DNA of 64,000 bases from Reyranella sp. (GTDB lineage: Bacteria; Pseudomonadota; Alphaproteobacteria; Reyranellales; Reyranellaceae): contig NZ_SCUT01000010.1 in NCBI RefSeq assembly GCF_004297265.1, positions 152,107-216,106 on the forward strand, written 5' to 3'. The position numbers and the translations under genes are program-made. Positions 37,781 to 47,019 of this stretch are shown here, one piece after another (position 1 is the stretch's first letter; every line of letters starts with the position of its first letter). The notes beneath the pieces are model-generated. The model was not told where the DNA came from. It saw only the letters and a program-made list of their open reading frames with translations, and made no database searches.

Positions 37781-38662
37781 ATGATCCATCTGCTTGCCGA
37801 CCTAAACCGCGCGGACCCTGCGGACTTCTGCGCCGCGGTCGGCGATACGTTCGAACTGGCACCCTGGGTCGCGGAGGCGGCCGCCGCCAGGCGGCCCTTC
37901 GCGACGGTTGCCGCACTGCACGAAGCAATGATGGGCGCGGTGCGCGCCGCACCGCGCGAACGGCAGCTCGACTTCCTGCGCGGCCATCCCGATCTGGCCG
38001 GCAAGGCCGCCCGCGCCGGCGACCTGACCGAGGACTCGCGGCACGAGCAGGCGAGCGTCGGTCTCGACACGCTCTCCGAGGAGGAGTTCGCGCGCTTCCA
38101 TCGCCTGAACGATGCCTACCAGGAGAAGTTCGGCTTTCCCTTCATCGTCTGCGTGCGCCGCCACACGCGCGATTCGATCCTGAACCAGTTCGAGCGTCGG
38201 TTGCAGCATGACGCCGCCACCGAGTTCGCCGCCGCGTTGCAGGAGATCTTCTTCATCACGCGCCTGCGCATGGCCGCCAAGGTGGCGGGCGAGGGGCCGC
38301 TCAAGGTGAACGGCCGGCTGAGCACCCATGTGCTCGACACCCATGCCGGCCGTCCGGCAATCGGTGTCGCCATCGAGCTCTACGAATTCGCCGGCGACCG
38401 CGCCCATCGCATCGCGACCTCGGTGACGAACGCCGACGGCCGTACCGATGCACCGCTGATCGGCGGCCGGCCCCTGCCGATCGGCCGCTACGAGCTGCGT
38501 TTCGCGGTGGGTGACCATTTCCGCAGCAGGGGCATCGAGCAGGGCGACCCGCCTTTTCTCGACATCGTGCCTTTACGCTTTTCCATTGCCGAGCCGGAGG
38601 GGCATTATCACGTCCCGCTGCTCTGCACGCCGTGGAGCTATTCGACGTATCGCGGAAGTTAG
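37781..38662 (+). CDS. UraD-UraH fusion: OHCU decarboxylase plus 5-hydroxyisourate hydrolase
   Basis: 293-residue bifunctional enzyme of urate breakdown. Residues 1-165 are OHCU decarboxylase: H69 and E89 ([18 protein letters not shown]) and [18 protein letters not shown]. Residues about 178-293 are the transthyretin-related hydrolase: [13 protein letters not shown] and the closing YSTYRGS motif. The two activities convert 5-hydroxyisourate to S-allantoin. The order decarboxylase-hydrolase reverses the reaction order. The start is ATG 37781-37783; an earlier TTG adds eight residues without similarity. No urate oxidase gene is nearby. Confidence 0.92.
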   Translation: MIHLLADLNRADPADFCAAVGDTFELAPWVAEAAAARRPFATVAALHEAMMGAVRAAPRERQLDFLRGHPDLAGKAARAGDLTEDSRHEQASVGLDTLSEEEFARFHRLNDAYQEKFGFPFIVCVRRHTRDSILNQFERRLQHDAATEFAAALQEIFFITRLRMAAKVAGEGPLKVNGRLSTHVLDTHAGRPAIGVAIELYEFAGDRAHRIATSVTNADGRTDAPLIGGRPLPIGRYELRFAVGDHFRSRGIEQGDPPFLDIVPLRFSIAEPEGHYHVPLLCTPWSYSTYRGS

Positions 38663-38681
38663 AGACAACGGAGGAGAACCA

Positions 38682-40121
38682 ATGACGAGCTACAGCGACG
38701 TATCCCTGATGATCGACGGCGCCTGGACCAAGGGCGCCAACGGCCGGACGATCCCGGTCATCAATCCGGCGACGGAAGAAGTGATCGGCCAGGTGGCCCA
38801 TGCCGAGAAGGCCGATCTCGACCGCGCGCTCGAGGCCGCCGAGAAGGGCTTCCAGCAGTGGCGAAAGGTCTCGCCATTCGATCGCTACAAGATCATGCGC
38901 AAGGCCGCCGAGCTGATGCGCCAGCGCGCCGACGAGATCGCGACCATCATGACGATGGAGCAGGGCAAGCCGGTGATCGAGGCCAAGGGCGAGACCCTGC
39001 TCGCCGGCGACATCATCGACTGGATGGCCGAGGAAGGCCGCCGCACCTATGGCCGCATCGTCCCGGCGCGCTTCGAGAATGTGTTCCAGCTCGTGACCAA
39101 GGAGCCGGTCGGCCCGGTCGCCGCCTTCACCCCATGGAACTTCCCGATCAACCAGGTGGTGCGCAAGGCTTCGGCGGCGCTCGCCACGGGCTGCTCGATC
39201 ATCATCAAGGGACCGGAAGACACGCCCGGCTCCTGCGCCCAGCTCATCAAGGCCTTCGTCGATGCCGGCGTGCCGGCGGGCGTGATCCAGCTCGTCTATG
39301 GCGTGCCGTCGGAGATCAGCGAGTATCTGATCCCGCATCCGATCATCAAGAAGGTGACGTTCACCGGCTCGACCCCGGTCGGCAAGCAGCTCGCTGCCCT
39401 GGCCGGCGCGCATATGAAGCGTGTCACGATGGAACTGGGCGGCCATTCGCCGGCCATCGTGTTCGAGGATGCCGACGTCGACCAGGCGGTGAACATCCTG
39501 GGCGCCAACAAGTTCCGCAACGCCGGACAGGTCTGCGTCGCACCGACCCGCTTCCTGGTACACGAGAAGGTCTATCCGGAGTTCGTCGAGAAGTTCACCG
39601 CCTACGCCAGGAACCTCAAGGTCGGCAACGGCCTCGACAAGGACACGCGCATGGGCCCGCTCGTCGCCGAGCGCCGCCTGCACGCGATCGACGGCTTCGT
39701 GAGCGATGCCATCGGCAAGGGGGCCAAGGTCCAGACCGGAGGCCAGCGCAAGGGCAACAAGGGCTACTTCTACGAACCGACCGTCCTCACCGACGTGCCG
39801 CTCGACGCCCGCATCATGAACGAGGAGCCTTTCGGTCCGCTGGCCCCGATCTCGTCGTTCAAGGATTTCGACGGCGTGATGAAGGAGGCCAACCGCCTGC
39901 CGTGGGGCCTCGCAGCCTACGCGTACACCACGAACAGCAAGACCATGACCAAGGTCGGCGCCGCCTTCGAGAGCGGCATGGTGTCGATCAACCACCATGG
40001 CCTCGCGCTGCCGGAAGTGCCGTTCGGCGGCATGAAGGACTCGGGCTACGGGTCGGAGGGCGGTATCGAGGCGCTCGAGGCCTATCTCAACACCAAGTTC
40101 ATCAGCCAGCTCGGCATGTAA
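38682..40121 (+). CDS. gabD: NAD(P)-dependent aldehyde dehydrogenase, succinate-semialdehyde type
   Basis: 479-residue aldehyde dehydrogenase. The start ATG has GGAGGAG upstream. Landmarks: [25 protein letters not shown], catalytic E251 (MELGGHSP) and C285 ([11 protein letters not shown]). The pattern is closest to the succinate-semialdehyde/glutarate-semialdehyde group, but aldehyde dehydrogenase substrates are hard to assign from sequence. It lies 19 bp after uraDH and ends at a strong terminator. The benzoyl-CoA box pathway also needs an aldehyde dehydrogenase (BoxD), which is a possible alternative role, although its usual specificity is different. Confidence 0.85.
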   Translation: MTSYSDVSLMIDGAWTKGANGRTIPVINPATEEVIGQVAHAEKADLDRALEAAEKGFQQWRKVSPFDRYKIMRKAAELMRQRADEIATIMTMEQGKPVIEAKGETLLAGDIIDWMAEEGRRTYGRIVPARFENVFQLVTKEPVGPVAAFTPWNFPINQVVRKASAALATGCSIIIKGPEDTPGSCAQLIKAFVDAGVPAGVIQLVYGVPSEISEYLIPHPIIKKVTFTGSTPVGKQLAALAGAHMKRVTMELGGHSPAIVFEDADVDQAVNILGANKFRNAGQVCVAPTRFLVHEKVYPEFVEKFTAYARNLKVGNGLDKDTRMGPLVAERRLHAIDGFVSDAIGKGAKVQTGGQRKGNKGYFYEPTVLTDVPLDARIMNEEPFGPLAPISSFKDFDGVMKEANRLPWGLAAYAYTTNSKTMTKVGAAFESGMVSINHHGLALPEVPFGGMKDSGYGSEGGIEALEAYLNTKFISQLGM

Positions 40122-40145
40122 TCCATCGCAGGCTGCAAGAACCGG

Positions 40146-40181
40146 GCCCTCCTCCGTTCCGTCGGAGGAGGGCTTTTTCTT
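40146..40181 (+). terminator. Strong intrinsic terminator after the aldehyde dehydrogenase gene
   Basis: GCCCTCCTCC and GGAGGAGGGC (40146-40173) form a 10 bp stem with an 8 nt loop, followed by TTTTTCTTT. It lies 24 bp downstream of the stop codon. Confidence 0.92.
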
Positions 40182-40279
40182 TGCGAAACCTGTCGCCCTT
40201 CGGAACGGAGGGCAAACACACGCTCGCCTTTTGGCCGCGCCGACTTATACGGGTCCCGTTTCGATCGAGGAGCGTATGC

Positions 40280-41254
40280 ATGAAGCGTAGAGATGTTCTG
40301 GCCGCTCTCGGCGGCCTTCCGGTTGCCGCCGCGCTGGGTTCCGGTGCGCGGGCGCAGGAAGCCTATCCGTCGCGGTTGGTGAAGATCCTGGTGCCGTTCG
40401 GCCCGGGCGGATCCACCGACATCATCTCGCGCCTGATCGGCAAGCAGCTCGAGACCGTGACGGGCAAGCCGTTCGTCATCGAAAACAAGCCCGGTGCCAC
40501 CGGCATGATCGGCACGACGCAGGTCAAGAATGCGCCGGCCGACGGCTACACGATCCTGCTGGGCTCGACCAGCACGCTGGCTGCCAACTACAGCCTCTAC
40601 AAGACGATGACCTACGAGCCGTCCGATTTCACGACGGTCGCCGTGAACGGCACGATCGGCAACTTCATGCTGGTGAAGCAGGACGCGCCGTACAAGACGG
40701 TGAAGGAGTTCGTCGAGTACGCCAAGAAGCAGCCGAAGCCGCTCTTCTCGGGTTACGGCAACGCCTCCTCGCGGGTGCCCGCCGCGCTCTTCGAGGTCAC
40801 GACCGGCGTGAAGTTCGAAGAAGTGGCGTATCGCGACGCCGTCGCCTCGATCCAGGACCTCAACGCCGGCCGTGTCGACTGCGTGTTCCCCGACCAGGTG
40901 GTGGGCGAAAGCTATGTCCGCTCCGGCTATGTCCGTGCGCTGGCCGTAACCTCGAAGGAGCGGTCGGCGCTCTTCCCGGACATCCCGGCCGTCGCCGAGA
41001 CCTATCCGGAGTATGTGATCATTTCCTATTCGTGCTTCTCGGTGCGCCGGGAGACCCCCGACGACATCAAGAAAAAACTGAACCGCCTGATCATGGACGC
41101 GATCTATGAGCCGGCGGTGCTGGAGAGGGTGAAGCAGCTCGGCTTCCTGCCGCCGCCGAAGGACTGGACGATCGAGCAGTGCGACGCCTTTGTGGCCAAG
41201 GAGCGCGAGGATTGGACCAAGTACATCAAGCTCGCGAAGATCGAGGCGCAATAG
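40280..41254 (+). CDS. Tripartite tricarboxylate transporter-type (TctC/Bug) binding protein 1
   Basis: 324-residue periplasmic binding protein with an N-terminal signal carrying paired arginines (MKRRDVLAALGGLPVAAALG). Bug-family landmarks: ILVPFGPGGSTDIISRLIG, PFVIENKPGATGMIGT, and YGNASSRVPAALFEVTTG in the ligand region. It probably binds a carboxylated compound. No TctA/TctB membrane genes are nearby. The start is ATG 40280-40282 with GAGGAG upstream. It diverges from the two following copies and may have a distinct ligand. Confidence 0.85.
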   Translation: MKRRDVLAALGGLPVAAALGSGARAQEAYPSRLVKILVPFGPGGSTDIISRLIGKQLETVTGKPFVIENKPGATGMIGTTQVKNAPADGYTILLGSTSTLAANYSLYKTMTYEPSDFTTVAVNGTIGNFMLVKQDAPYKTVKEFVEYAKKQPKPLFSGYGNASSRVPAALFEVTTGVKFEEVAYRDAVASIQDLNAGRVDCVFPDQVVGESYVRSGYVRALAVTSKERSALFPDIPAVAETYPEYVIISYSCFSVRRETPDDIKKKLNRLIMDAIYEPAVLERVKQLGFLPPPKDWTIEQCDAFVAKEREDWTKYIKLAKIEAQ

Positions 41255-41300
41255 CGTGCGGTATTGCGCCGCCGCGGCTGGCGGCTAAGCTCCCGCCTGA

Positions 41301-42281
41301 ATGAGTGGGATTGCACGGCGGACCCTGCTGGGGGGATTGATGGCGACCAGTGCCGGGGCGGCGGCCCCGGCGCGCGCCAGCGACTGGCCGACGCACACCG
41401 TCTCCTGGATCGTCCCGTTCCCGGCCGGCGGCGGTTCCGACATGTTTGCCCGGCCGGTGGCGGCGCGGGTGGCCGAGGCGATCGGCGAATCGGTGGTGAT
41501 CGACAATCGCAGCGGCGCCGGCGGCACGGTCGGCACTGCCGTTGCCGCCCGGGCCGCGCCGGACGGCTACACGATGCTGGTGGGCGACACCGGCCTCGTC
41601 TACGCGCCGACCATCTATCCACGCGCCGGCTTCGACTTCCTGCGCGACTTCGCGCCGATCGCCGCCTTCGGCCGCGTGCCCTATGCGCTGGTGATCAATC
41701 CGGCAAAGATCGACGTCGCGAACCTCGAAGCCTTCATCGAGATGGCGAGGAAGGCGCCGGGCCGCATCGACATCGGTTCGGCGGGCCTCGGGACCGTGAC
41801 GCATCTCGCCATCGGCCTCTTCGAAGGACGTGCCGGGATTAAGCTCACCCATGTTCCCTATCGGGGCGGCGCACCGATGCTGCAGGACCTGCTGGCCGGA
41901 CAGATCGGCGCCGCCTTCGTGCTAGTGACGGCTGTGGCGGGCTATGTCCGATCGGGCAAGCTGAAGGCGCTGGCCGTGATCAACCGGCGCCGGGACGTGC
42001 TGCTGCCCGACGTGCCGACGGCGCACGAGGCAGGGCTGCCCGACTTCCGCATGACCACGTGGTTTGGCCTGTTCGCGCCGGTCCGCACACCCGACGCCGT
42101 GCTCGACCGCACGCACGCCGCCGTGCAGCGGGCGCTGGGTTCGGATGGGGTGAAGCGGCTGTGGGCCGAGCACGGGGCGAAGGTCGAGCTCGAAAGCCGG
42201 GCCGACTTCGCCGACTTCATAGGCCGCGAAGTCGAGCGGTGGAGCCGCATCGCCAAGGCCGCCAACGTCCAGATGGAGTGA
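41301..42281 (+). CDS. Tripartite tricarboxylate transporter-type (TctC/Bug) binding protein 2
   Basis: 326 residues, secreted (signal IARRTLLGGLMATSAGAAAP). The Bug core reads VSWIVPFPAGGGSDMFARPV and VVIDNRSGAGGTVGT. It is closely similar to the next gene (same segments THVPYRGGAPMLQDLLAGQ), indicating tandem duplication. The next gene starts 4 bp after its stop. The ligand is unknown. No membrane partners are adjacent. Confidence 0.85.
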   Translation: MSGIARRTLLGGLMATSAGAAAPARASDWPTHTVSWIVPFPAGGGSDMFARPVAARVAEAIGESVVIDNRSGAGGTVGTAVAARAAPDGYTMLVGDTGLVYAPTIYPRAGFDFLRDFAPIAAFGRVPYALVINPAKIDVANLEAFIEMARKAPGRIDIGSAGLGTVTHLAIGLFEGRAGIKLTHVPYRGGAPMLQDLLAGQIGAAFVLVTAVAGYVRSGKLKALAVINRRRDVLLPDVPTAHEAGLPDFRMTTWFGLFAPVRTPDAVLDRTHAAVQRALGSDGVKRLWAEHGAKVELESRADFADFIGREVERWSRIAKAANVQME

Positions 42282-42285
42282 ACCG

Positions 42286-43272
42286 ATGACGGTCTCGCGG
42301 TCTCTTTCTCGCCGGGCCGCGATGGGTGGCCTGCTGGCCGTCAGTGCCATCGTCCCCGCGCAAGCGCAGCAGTGGCGTCCGCCGCGGGCGATGAACTGGA
42401 TCGTGCCGTTCCCGCCCGGCGGCTCGAACGATACCTTTGCGCGTCCCGTTGCGGCCCATGTCAGCAGGAGCCTGGGCCAGCCCGTGGTCGTGGAGAATCG
42501 CAGCGGCGCCGGCGGTACCCTGGGCGGCATGGTCGTGGCGCGCGCGCGTCCCGATGGCTGCACCCTGCTGGTCGCCAACAGCGCGCAATCCTTCGCGACC
42601 GTCGTCTACGCGGACTCGGGCTTCGACCTGCTGCGCGACTTCGCGCCCGCCAGCAATATCGCCAGGGTGCCGGTGGGTCTGGTGGTCAATCCGGCCAAGC
42701 TCGACGTCAGAGATCTCGCGGGCTTCCTTGCCGCGGCCCGCAAGGTGCCGGACACGATCAACATTGGCTCCTCGGGCCTCGGCACCATGCCGCATCTCGC
42801 CATCGAGCTGCTGCAGCGGCGCACCGGCATCAGACTGATGCATGTGCCCTATCGCGGCGGCGGCCCGGCTCTGCAGGACCTGCTGGCCGGCCAGCTCGAC
42901 GCCACGTTCCAGCCGCTCAGCACCGTGGCTTCCTATGTCCAGTCCGGAAAATTGCGCGCACTCGCCGTCGCGACGACGAAGCGCGAGAGCGTGCTGCCCG
43001 ACGTTCCGACTTTCGCCGAGGCCGGCGTGAAGGATTTCGAGGTCAGCACCTGGTATGGCCTGTTCGCGCCGAAGGCGACGCAAGCTGCCGCGCTCGATGC
43101 CCTGCACGCCGCCGTCCAGGCGGCACTGGCCGAGCCCGACATCAAGCGCATCTGGCAGGAGCAGGGCGCCCGCATCGACCTCGAAAGCCGCCAGGCCTTC
43201 GGCGACTTCGTAAAGGCCGAGGTCGAGCGATGGAGCGCCATCGCCCGAACCACCGGCCTCCCGATGGAGTAG
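42286..43272 (+). CDS. Tripartite tricarboxylate transporter-type (TctC/Bug) binding protein 3
   Basis: 328 residues, secreted (signal SLSRRAAMGGLLAVSAIVPA). The core reads MNWIVPFPPGGSNDTFARPV and VVVENRSGAGGTLGG, with MHVPYRGGGPALQDLLAGQL. It shares most of its length with the preceding gene. GGAG lies 7 bp upstream of its ATG, inside the end of copy 2. It is convergent with the SDR gene 3 bp downstream. Confidence 0.85.
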   Translation: MTVSRSLSRRAAMGGLLAVSAIVPAQAQQWRPPRAMNWIVPFPPGGSNDTFARPVAAHVSRSLGQPVVVENRSGAGGTLGGMVVARARPDGCTLLVANSAQSFATVVYADSGFDLLRDFAPASNIARVPVGLVVNPAKLDVRDLAGFLAAARKVPDTINIGSSGLGTMPHLAIELLQRRTGIRLMHVPYRGGGPALQDLLAGQLDATFQPLSTVASYVQSGKLRALAVATTKRESVLPDVPTFAEAGVKDFEVSTWYGLFAPKATQAAALDALHAAVQAALAEPDIKRIWQEQGARIDLESRQAFGDFVKAEVERWSAIARTTGLPME

Positions 43273-43275
43273 GCG

Positions 43276-44022
43276 TCAGGTCTGCCCGCCGCCGTTCACC
43301 TGGATCATCTGGCAGTTCACGTAGGCGCCGCCGTCGGATACCAGCAGGCCGAGCACCGAGCCGATCTCGGCGGGCGTGCCCATGCGGCCAAGCGGGACCT
43401 TGGCCATCGTTTCGAGGCGATGGTGGTTCGACTCGTCATCCTCCTCGACATCGGCCGAGATCGGGCCGGGCGAGATGGCGTTCACCGTGATGCCCTTGGG
43501 ACCGAACTCCTTGCCCAAGGCCTTGGTGAGGCCCCAGACGCCATGCTTGGCGACCGAGACCGGCGCGCGCCCGGCGTAGCCGTGCATCGCGTTCATGCCG
43601 GTGAAGTTGACGATGCGGCCCCAGCCTTTCTTCACCATACCCGGCAGGCAGGCCTGCGACAGCCACACGGCGGCGTCGAGATCGACCGAGATGACGCGCC
43701 GCCAGTCGGCCTCGCTCATCTCGAGAAAGGGCTTGGCCGGCCGCAGCGCCGCATTGTTCACCAGCACGTCGACCGAGCCGAACCTGGCGATCGCCTCCTG
43801 CGCCATGCGACGGCATTCTTCGGGGCTGCCGACATCGGCCATGACGACCAGCGTCTCGACGCCGAGGGCCGCGGCTTCCTTCGCCACCGACTCGCAGGCC
43901 TTGCGGTCGGAGGAGCCGTTGATCACGACGTCGTAGCCCATCCGGGCGAGCTCCAGCACACAGGCCCGGCCGATGTTGCGGCCTGCGCCGGTCACCAAAG
44001 CTGTTCTCCGCGTCGTGGCCAT
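43276..44022 (-). CDS. Short-chain dehydrogenase/reductase-like protein lacking catalytic Tyr
   Basis: 248-residue SDR fold. The cofactor loop TGAGRNIG and NNAA motif are intact. At the catalytic YxxxK site the sequence reads RAPVSVAKHG: Lys is kept, Tyr is replaced by Val. The usual catalytic Ser region reads IVNFTGMNAM, also altered. The DNA is clean over this region, so it is not a visible frameshift. It may be a non-oxidoreductase SDR or use another residue. The start is ATG 44020-44022 with GGGAG upstream; it is divergent from the hydrolase gene. Confidence 0.85.
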   Translation of the reverse strand: MATTRRTALVTGAGRNIGRACVLELARMGYDVVINGSSDRKACESVAKEAAALGVETLVVMADVGSPEECRRMAQEAIARFGSVDVLVNNAALRPAKPFLEMSEADWRRVISVDLDAAVWLSQACLPGMVKKGWGRIVNFTGMNAMHGYAGRAPVSVAKHGVWGLTKALGKEFGPKGITVNAISPGPISADVEEDDESNHHRLETMAKVPLGRMGTPAEIGSVLGLLVSDGGAYVNCQMIQVNGGGQT

Positions 44023-44061
44023 CTTCTATATCTCCCGCTTCATATGTTGAGAGGGCGTGAC

Positions 44062-44844
44062 GTGGAGCTGAAGACAATTTTGCTCGGACAGCGCCCGGCG
44101 CGAGTCTGGACCGGCGGCACCGGCGAGGCAATCGTGCTGCTGCATGGAGGCTGGGCGGGGGCGGAAGCCTACTGGTCGACCGTGACCGACGATCTCGAAC
44201 GCACGCATCTCGTCGTTGCGCCCGAGCTGCCGCCGATCCACTCGGCGGAGGGCTTGCCGAGCATCGGCGCCTATGCCCAGTGGCTCGCTGAGCTGCTGAC
44301 GGCACTCGGCATTGAACGCGCGACCTTCGTCGGCAACTCCCTGGGCGCGACCGTCGCCTGGCGCTTCGCCGGCCAGTATCCCGAGCGCTCCACGGGCCTC
44401 GTGCTGGTCAATGGCTACCAACCGGCAGTCTATTCGAAGATGCTGCGCTGGCTCGCCGGCAGGACACCGATCCGCGCGCTTGCGCGCGGCAACCTGCAGC
44501 GCCTGCATTTCGGCCCCGAGGTCCTGCCGCTCGCCTTCCACGACCGTTCGAAGGTGCCAGCGGAGATCGCCCGGACGCTCGACAATTTCACCGCCGCCGA
44601 TGCTGACCGCGTGCTCGACCTCCTTTTATCAGGCGAGGAAGCTGCACCACCCCCCAAAGGCTCGGTCCTGCTGATCTTCGGCGAAGCCGACCGCTCACCG
44701 GTCCTCGACAAGAACGGTGCTCGCAAGATGCGGCTGTCCCTGGAACAGTCGAAACTTGTGACGATTCCAGAAGCGGGCCACCTGCCGCAAATCGAGCGCC
44801 CGTCCGAATTCCTCCGAGTACTGCGCGGATTCCTGGAACGGTAG
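44062..44844 (+). CDS. Alpha/beta hydrolase
   Basis: 260-residue alpha/beta-hydrolase fold protein with nucleophile Ser in GNSLGATVAW, acid Asp in GEADRSPVLD and His in PEAGHLPQIERP; the oxyanion region is LLHGGWAG. The start is taken as GTG 44062-44064, with GAGAGGG 6 bp upstream; an in-frame ATG at 44044 would add six residues but lacks a ribosome site. It is divergent from the SDR gene. The substrate (ester, lactone or thioester) is unknown. Confidence 0.82.
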   Translation: MELKTILLGQRPARVWTGGTGEAIVLLHGGWAGAEAYWSTVTDDLERTHLVVAPELPPIHSAEGLPSIGAYAQWLAELLTALGIERATFVGNSLGATVAWRFAGQYPERSTGLVLVNGYQPAVYSKMLRWLAGRTPIRALARGNLQRLHFGPEVLPLAFHDRSKVPAEIARTLDNFTAADADRVLDLLLSGEEAAPPPKGSVLLIFGEADRSPVLDKNGARKMRLSLEQSKLVTIPEAGHLPQIERPSEFLRVLRGFLER

Positions 44845-44851
44845 AAGCAAT

Positions 44852-44917
44852 GGAGCGCGCCACTCAGTGGCGCTCATGCTCATCGACGAGAAAAGCGCAA
44901 CTGGAGTTGCGCGCTCC
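44852..44917. repeat. Inverted-repeat element family 2, copy 3 (diverged)
   Basis: 66 bp between two convergent genes. The left arm is GCGCCACTCAGTGGCGC and the right arm GCGCAACTGGAGTTGCGC. Compared with copies 1 and 2, the right arm changed a C to A and the paired G to T, keeping its own hairpin, although arm-to-arm pairing is now broken. Confidence 0.88.
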
Positions 44918-44933
44918 GTTGACAGATCTCGTG

Positions 44934-46130
44934 CTAGACCGCGCCGCCAGCCTTGAGATCAGCGATGACTTTCGCGTCGTAACCCAGACCGGCCAGAACC
45001 TCGTCCGTATGCTGGCCGAGGTCTGGCGTCGGGTTGAGCGCCTTGGGCTGCGGGTAGTCGGAGAGGTTGATCGGCTGGCCGACCACCTTGATCTCGCCGA
45101 GCGCGGGATGATTGACCGGGCGGGCGATGCCGAGGTGCTGGACCTGCGGTTCGGCGAAGGTCTTGTCGATCGTGTTGATCGGGCCGCAGGGGACGCCCGC
45201 CTTGTTCAGCGAGTCGATCCAGTGGGCGCTGGTGTTGGTCCTGGTGACCTCGGCCAGGCGCTCGTTCAGCGCCTTGCGGTTCTGCGAGCGCAGCGCCGGG
45301 GTGGCGTGCTCGGGATGGTCGATCAGCGCCTGGGCACCCAGCGCCAGCGCCGCGCGCTTCCACATCTTGTCGCCGGCTGCGGCGATGTTGATGTAGCCGT
45401 CGCTGGTCGGGAAGACGCCGGTCGGGATGCTGGTCGGATGGTCGTTGCCGGCCTGCTTCGGCACCTCGCCCTTCATCAGCCAGCGCGAGGCCTGGAAGTC
45501 GAGCATGAAGATCTGCGCCTCGATCAGCGAGGTGTGGACCCACTGGCCCTTGCCGGTACGCTCGCGGGTGTAGAGCGCCAGCATGATCGCCTGCGCAAGC
45601 AGGAGGCCCGACGTAAGGTCGGCGATGGGAATGCCGACCCGCATCGGGCCGCGGCCGGGCTCGCCGGTGATCGACATGAGGCCGCCCATGCCTTGGGCGA
45701 TCTGGTCGACGCCGGGGCGCGCGGCATCAGGGCCGCTCTGGCCGAATCCCGCGATCGAACCGTAGATGATGCGCGGGTTGATCTTCGCCACCGTGTCGTA
45801 GTCGACCTTGAGGCGGTGCTTCACGTCGGAACGGTAGTTCTCGACGATGATGTCGGCCTTTTCCGCGAGCTTCATGAAGATCGCGTGGCCCACGGGGCTC
45901 TTGAGGTTGAGCGTCATCGACCTCTTGTTGCGGTGCAGGTTCTGGAAGTCGAAGCCGTGGCGCGCGCCGCCCATCGAATCGTTGCTCTTGCCGCCCTCGG
46001 AGGGCGGCGGCGGCGGTTCGATCTTGATGACATGTGCGCCCCAGTCGGCGAGCTGGCGCACGGCGGTCGGGCCGGCGCGATGCGCCGTGAGGTCGAGGAC
46101 GGTGAGATGCGAAAGGGGCAGGGCGGTCAT
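44934..46130 (-). CDS. CaiB/BaiF-family CoA transferase
   Basis: 398 residues of the family III CoA transferases. It begins LTVLDLTAHRAGPTAVRQLA and has ADWGAHVIKIEPP, NLHRNKRSMTLNLKSPVG, the region with the catalytic Asp (GVDQIAQGMGGLMSITGE, Asp in GVDQ) and GIPIADLTSG. The start is ATG 46128-46130 with GAGG upstream. A crotonase gene lies 19 bp upstream on the same strand, so the two are probably one operon for breaking down a CoA-linked acid. Acceptor and donor acids are unknown. Confidence 0.87.
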   Translation of the reverse strand: MTALPLSHLTVLDLTAHRAGPTAVRQLADWGAHVIKIEPPPPPSEGGKSNDSMGGARHGFDFQNLHRNKRSMTLNLKSPVGHAIFMKLAEKADIIVENYRSDVKHRLKVDYDTVAKINPRIIYGSIAGFGQSGPDAARPGVDQIAQGMGGLMSITGEPGRGPMRVGIPIADLTSGLLLAQAIMLALYTRERTGKGQWVHTSLIEAQIFMLDFQASRWLMKGEVPKQAGNDHPTSIPTGVFPTSDGYINIAAAGDKMWKRAALALGAQALIDHPEHATPALRSQNRKALNERLAEVTRTNTSAHWIDSLNKAGVPCGPINTIDKTFAEPQVQHLGIARPVNHPALGEIKVVGQPINLSDYPQPKALNPTPDLGQHTDEVLAGLGYDAKVIADLKAGGAV

Positions 46131-46149
46131 CGGCGTTTCCTCGTGTTCG

Positions 46150-46938
46150 TTAGCGGCCCTTGAAGACCGGCTTGCGCTTTTCCATGAAGGCGCGGCGGCC
46201 CTCCTTGAAGTCCTCGCTGTCGAAACAGGCCTCGGCCATCCTGTCGAGCTTCGCGTGGTCCTGCTTCGATTCTGGCTTGGCGATCTCGCGCGCCGCAGCC
46301 TTCGCGAGCGCGATCGTGAGCGGCGCGTTCTGCGCAATGGCGCCGGTGATGCCGTCGACCATGGCGTCCAGTTCGGCATCGGCGGCGACGCCGTGCACCA
46401 GGCCCATGTCGTAGGCTTCCTTGGAGGAGTACTGCTTGGCGGTGAAGAGGAATTCCATGGCGCGCGGCAGCCCGACGATGCGCGAGAAGCGCTCGATGCG
46501 CAGGAAGCCGTAGCCGAGGCCGAGCTTGGCGGCCGGCACGCCGAAGCGCGCGCCCTCGTTGCAGTAGCGCAGGTCGCAGCAGGCCGCGAGGTTCATGCCG
46601 CCGCCGATGCAATAGCCGGTGATCTTGGCGATGGTCGGCTTGGGAAAGTCGTAGAGCGCCTCGTAGCCTTCCTTGGAAATGGCGTCGTAGCGCACCTGGG
46701 CTTCGGCATTGGCGCGTTCGCTTTCGAACTTCGAGATGTCGGCGCCGGACACGAAGGCCTTGCCGCCGCTGCCGCTGACCACGAGGCAGCGGATCTCCGG
46801 GTCCTGGGCGAAGTCCTTCAGGATGCTGACGAAGCCGTCCCACATGTCGAGCGAGACCGCATTGAGCTTCGCCGGGTTGTTGAAGACGACGTGACCGACG
46901 GCGCCCTCTCGGCGGCCGATGATTTTCTGTTCCTGCAT
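46150..46938 (-). CDS. Crotonase-family protein lacking both hydratase glutamates
   Basis: 262 residues with a crotonase core. The start is ATG 46936-46938 (MQEQKIIGRR). The oxyanion hole region is AFVSGADISKF and GYCIGGGMNLAACCDLRY. The two catalytic glutamates of enoyl-CoA hydratase fall at Asn (GMNLA, normally Glu) and Ala (GVPAAKLGL, normally PE), so ordinary hydration is unlikely. It may be an isomerase, hydrolase or decarboxylase. It is in an operon-like pair with the CaiB gene. Confidence 0.82.
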   Translation of the reverse strand: MQEQKIIGRREGAVGHVVFNNPAKLNAVSLDMWDGFVSILKDFAQDPEIRCLVVSGSGGKAFVSGADISKFESERANAEAQVRYDAISKEGYEALYDFPKPTIAKITGYCIGGGMNLAACCDLRYCNEGARFGVPAAKLGLGYGFLRIERFSRIVGLPRAMEFLFTAKQYSSKEAYDMGLVHGVAADAELDAMVDGITGAIAQNAPLTIALAKAAAREIAKPESKQDHAKLDRMAEACFDSEDFKEGRRAFMEKRKPVFKGR

Positions 46939-47019
46939 ACCGGGAATCCTTCCAATGAGGCGGCGAATATAGCCTGTGCCCGCCGATTTGAATAAGGTGA
47001 GAAGCAACAGGGAGGAACC

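Noticed and set aside
38301..39998. Long minus-strand frame (about 565 codons) opposite the aldehyde dehydrogenase
   Set aside because: The plus strand has full catalytic motifs and a strong ribosome site and terminator.
27337..44917. Family 2 repeats as a CRISPR array or tandem repeat
   Set aside because: There are only three single copies dispersed tens of kilobases apart, each a palindrome, with no repeat-spacer pattern.
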